This document shows, piece after piece, positions 62,601-64,000 of a DNA stretch of 64,000 bases (position 1 is its first letter; the number at the start of each line of letters is the position of its first letter). The stretch is from Methylobacterium sp. Leaf112. GTDB lineage: Bacteria > Pseudomonadota > Alphaproteobacteria > Rhizobiales > Beijerinckiaceae. The stretch is taken from positions 181,291 through 245,290 of the forward strand of contig NZ_LMNG01000034.1 of assembly GCF_001423295.1 (NCBI RefSeq), read 5' to 3'. Position numbers and translations under genes: made by a program. The notes below the pieces were generated by a model, which searched no databases, was not told the origin of the DNA, and saw nothing but the letters and a program-made list of their open reading frames with translations.

Positions 62601-64000
62601 TACCGGCCCCTCGACCAGGCGGCCAAGCGCCTGCCGGGCCGGGCCCTCGGGGTGGCGTGGTTCGCCGTCGATCCGGCGAGCCGCAGCCTCGCCGTCACCG
62701 TGGAGGCGCCCGCCAAGGTGCGGCCCCGCGAGACCCTCACGCTTCCGATCCGCCTCGCGGGCCTCGGCTCCGGAGAGACGGCCCGAGTCAGCGTGGCGCT
62801 CGTCGATGTCGGCATCCTCAACCTGACGCGCTACGAATCCCCCGATCCGTTCCGGCACTTCTTCGGTCAGAAGGCCCTCGGCCCCGAGATCCGCGACGTC
62901 TACGGCTACCTCATCGACGGCATGCAGGGGACGCTTGGCGCCATCCGCTCCGGCGGCGACGGCGGTGCGGCCGAACTCGCCGACACGCCCCCGACCCAGG
63001 CGCCCCTGGCGCTGTATTCCGGCCCCGTCACCGTCGGGCCCGACGGCCGGGCCAGCGTCAGCTTCCCGCTCCCGGCCTTCAACGGCACCGGCCGGGTCAT
63101 GGTCACGGCCTGGAGCCGGTCGAAGGTCGGCGCGGCCCAGGCCGACGTGATCATCCGCGATCCCGTCATCCTCACCGGCACCCTGCCGCGCTTCCTCAAC
63201 GTCGGCGACCGTTCGCGCTTCCACATCGCCATCGACAACGTCGAGGGGCCGGCGGGCGACTACACCGTCGATCTCGGCCTGACCGGTTCCGTGGTGGTGG
63301 GGGCCGAGGCCCTCCACAAGACCCTGCGACTGGAGGCGGGGGCCAAGGGGGCCCTGGTGATTCCCATCACCGCCGCCGGTCCAGGCACGACGCGCCTCGA
63401 CGTGACACTCACCGGCCCCGGCCTGCCGCCCGGCATCGGCCAGAGCTTCGCGCTCGGGATCGGCGCCGGCACCGGGCCCCTCGCGCGCCGCACGGTGCAG
63501 CCGCTCGCGCCCGGCGCGACCCTGCGGGTGACGGACGAACTCCTCGCCGACATCCTGCCCGGCACCGGGGCCGTCTCGGTCACGGCCTCGACGCTCGCCG
63601 GCCTCGACGTGCCGGCCCTGCTCCAGGCCCTGGAGCGCTACCCCTACGCCTGCTCCGAGCAGACCGTGAGCCGGGCGATGCCGCTTCTGGCCCTCAGCCG
63701 CGCGGCGCCCGGGGACCGGATGGGCGTCGACGACGCCGTGGACATCCGCATCCGCGAGGCCATCGACCGGGTGCTCGCCCGCCAGGGCTCGTCGGGCGAG
63801 TTCGGCCTGTGGTCCGTCGGCGGCCAGACCGATGTCTGGCTCAACGCCTACGTCACCGACTTCCTCACCCGGGCGCGCGAGCGAGGCTTTGCCGTGCCAC
63901 CCACCGCCTTCGCCAGCGCCCTCGACAGCCTGCGCAACGCGGTGGCCAACACGAGCGAGGTCCGGGACGGCGGCATGGACATCGCCTATGCGGCCTACGT
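59694..64000 (+). CDS. Bacterial alpha-2-macroglobulin, thioester type (3' end beyond window)
   Basis: At least 1435 residues, open to the window edge. The first 30 or so residues form a signal or lipid-free export segment (RRTALVAAGAFLLAGLFDPP). Then come MG-type beta domains (KGRPQPGAVEAYVFPERGVY, and the later bait-region area), the MG7-like GTLPRFLNVGDRSRFHIAID stretch, and the thioester motif C1320-S-E-Q1323 in YPYACSEQTVSRAMPLL. These proteins trap proteases in the periplasm, the thioester linking covalently to the attacker. The C-terminal part lies outside. Start at 59694 (ATG) or 12 bases later. The neighbour pseudo-protease gene suggests a shared function. Confidence 0.93.
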   Translation, partial: MGLAMAGSTGHRRTALVAAGAFLLAGLFDPPAQAQAPLGQPTRTGLKAPAPKAFQREPLASDGVRLEAALKAEAGPPRPAARARAEGAALMEAEKPLEALKPLGAAIAAEPGNPENWLAYARAASAVGTGETGDYSSRMRLRRNARAAAYAAYLRAATVAAEAEALATLGEVQAAESEWRPSLEAYRASLALADDVQVRETYEGLRAEHGFRVLDYKVDSDAAAPRVCFQFSEGLAPKTDFTPFVAVSGAANAAVTGSGQQVCVDGLKHGERYAFVLRQGIPSAAGETLLKSFDYEVYVRDRSPQVRFTGRNYVLPRTGQAGVPLVSVNAAKLDVEVLRIGDRGLLPSLRSEDFLSQLNGSTAKTIAEQKGQRVWKGVLDTAKAELNAEAVTAFPVLQAVGKLEPGLYVMLAQPTGVAGATDEEGGYEQQATQWFVVSDLGLTVFKGRDGVHVFARSLASAAVVAGAEIRLVARNNEVLATARTDAQGHAAFAAGLARGEGGIAPGLVVAQMGDDYGFLDLNQSAFDLTDRGVKGRPQPGAVEAYVFPERGVYRSGETVNLTALLRDAVGVAVPDLPLTLVLKRPDGVEARRVAVPDAGLGGRSLAVPLLAGAMHGTWRVSAYTDPKAPAIGEASFLVEDYVPERLDVTLSSATPSLVRDAPATIDVAARYLYGAPGSGLEVSGTVLVQQAAGSGIKGLEGFSVGLDDERVEAVSQEIEARATTDAQGAARLTVPVPALAAPRPTEARITLQVGEPGGRALSRTLTLPILPEGPVLAIRKTFSGDLPEGGTAGFEVAMAAPDGRRLSQAGVAWTLQKVEKTYQWYREGGRWSFEPVTSTRRIADGKLDLASDTLGRINSVVSYGTYRLEASVPGRPQATASVTFTVGWGGGETADVPDLLDLRLDKPSYATGETLRARLQPRFAGQATLAVVSDKVHAVLTVAVPSGGTTVDIPVKPEWGAGAYLVATAYRPLDQAAKRLPGRALGVAWFAVDPASRSLAVTVEAPAKVRPRETLTLPIRLAGLGSGETARVSVALVDVGILNLTRYESPDPFRHFFGQKALGPEIRDVYGYLIDGMQGTLGAIRSGGDGGAAELADTPPTQAPLALYSGPVTVGPDGRASVSFPLPAFNGTGRVMVTAWSRSKVGAAQADVIIRDPVILTGTLPRFLNVGDRSRFHIAIDNVEGPAGDYTVDLGLTGSVVVGAEALHKTLRLEAGAKGALVIPITAAGPGTTRLDVTLTGPGLPPGIGQSFALGIGAGTGPLARRTVQPLAPGATLRVTDELLADILPGTGAVSVTASTLAGLDVPALLQALERYPYACSEQTVSRAMPLLALSRAAPGDRMGVDDAVDIRIREAIDRVLARQGSSGEFGLWSVGGQTDVWLNAYVTDFLTRARERGFAVPPTAFASALDSLRNAVANTSEVRDGGMDIAYAAY

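Overview
The window is a very GC-rich chromosomal segment of an alphaproteobacterium, most likely a Methylobacterium/Methylorubrum-type member of the Methylobacteriaceae. This assignment is inferred from gene content: a 180-kDa-class NAD glutamate dehydrogenase, a malic enzyme with a phosphotransacetylase-like tail, an homodimeric-type pyruvate dehydrogenase E1 with a lipoyl-bearing E3, a quinoprotein relay cassette (SoxYZ-like carrier, zinc hydrolase, Cys-Cys-Trp protein), and the long Hpf/PtsN pair. No rRNA, tRNA, CRISPR array, insertion sequence or prophage was seen. Base composition and codon use look even throughout, so this reads as core genome.

Layout. 1-8.6 kb (all minus): the start of a cardiolipin synthase cut by the window edge, NAD-glutamate dehydrogenase, a translationally coupled RNase HI / 3-methyladenine glycosylase pair, a glycine-zipper protein, and a CobW-type metallochaperone GTPase with a small Cys-containing secreted protein behind it and a Zur-like palindrome in front. 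9-14.2 kb: a YoaK/DUF1275 membrane protein, a VOC protein, then a TetR regulator divergent from the quinoprotein relay cassette. 14.5-18.4 kb: panB, a second glycine-zipper protein, and a TonB-dependent siderophore receptor with an iron-box-like upstream site. 18.5-25 kb: an Mfd-like helicase divergent from phosphoglucomutase, then an EamA transporter and a third glycine-zipper protein. 25.2-33.2 kb (all plus): ileS, lspA, an unrecognised periplasmic protein, an M16 peptidase pair (active plus inactive subunit) and a HupE/UreJ membrane protein. 33.6-39.6 kb (plus): a ring-cleaving-dioxygenase-like VOC protein, ferredoxin-NADP reductase, bioD, kup and a GAF/HisKA_2 sensor kinase. 39.7-48 kb (minus): maeB, lpdA, aceF, aceE, i.e. 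the pyruvate node in one run. 48.4-54.8 kb: a CpdR-like receiver protein, hpt with a zinc-ribbon membrane protein, ftsEX, a DUF218 protein, ptsN and hpf. 55-64 kb: plsC behind a block of degenerate tandem repeats, an unrecognised protein, DUF2125 and DUF3309-like proteins, and a trypsin-fold protein lacking key catalytic residues, divergent from an alpha-2-macroglobulin that runs off the window.

How the genes fit together. Most are housekeeping: aminoacylation, lipoprotein processing, envelope lipids, cell division, ribosome hibernation and nitrogen-PTS control, and carbon flow around pyruvate and glutamate. The less ordinary parts are the relay cassette without a visible quinoprotein dehydrogenase, the metallochaperone unit with its palindrome, the pseudo-protease/alpha-2-macroglobulin pair, the divergent Mfd paralogue, and several unexplained non-coding structures (a 26-bp perfect palindrome at 33453, the repeat block before plsC, and a hairpin that holds the ptsN Shine-Dalgarno in its loop). 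I did not find a convincing wholly new multi-gene system; the candidates are given as findings with tests.
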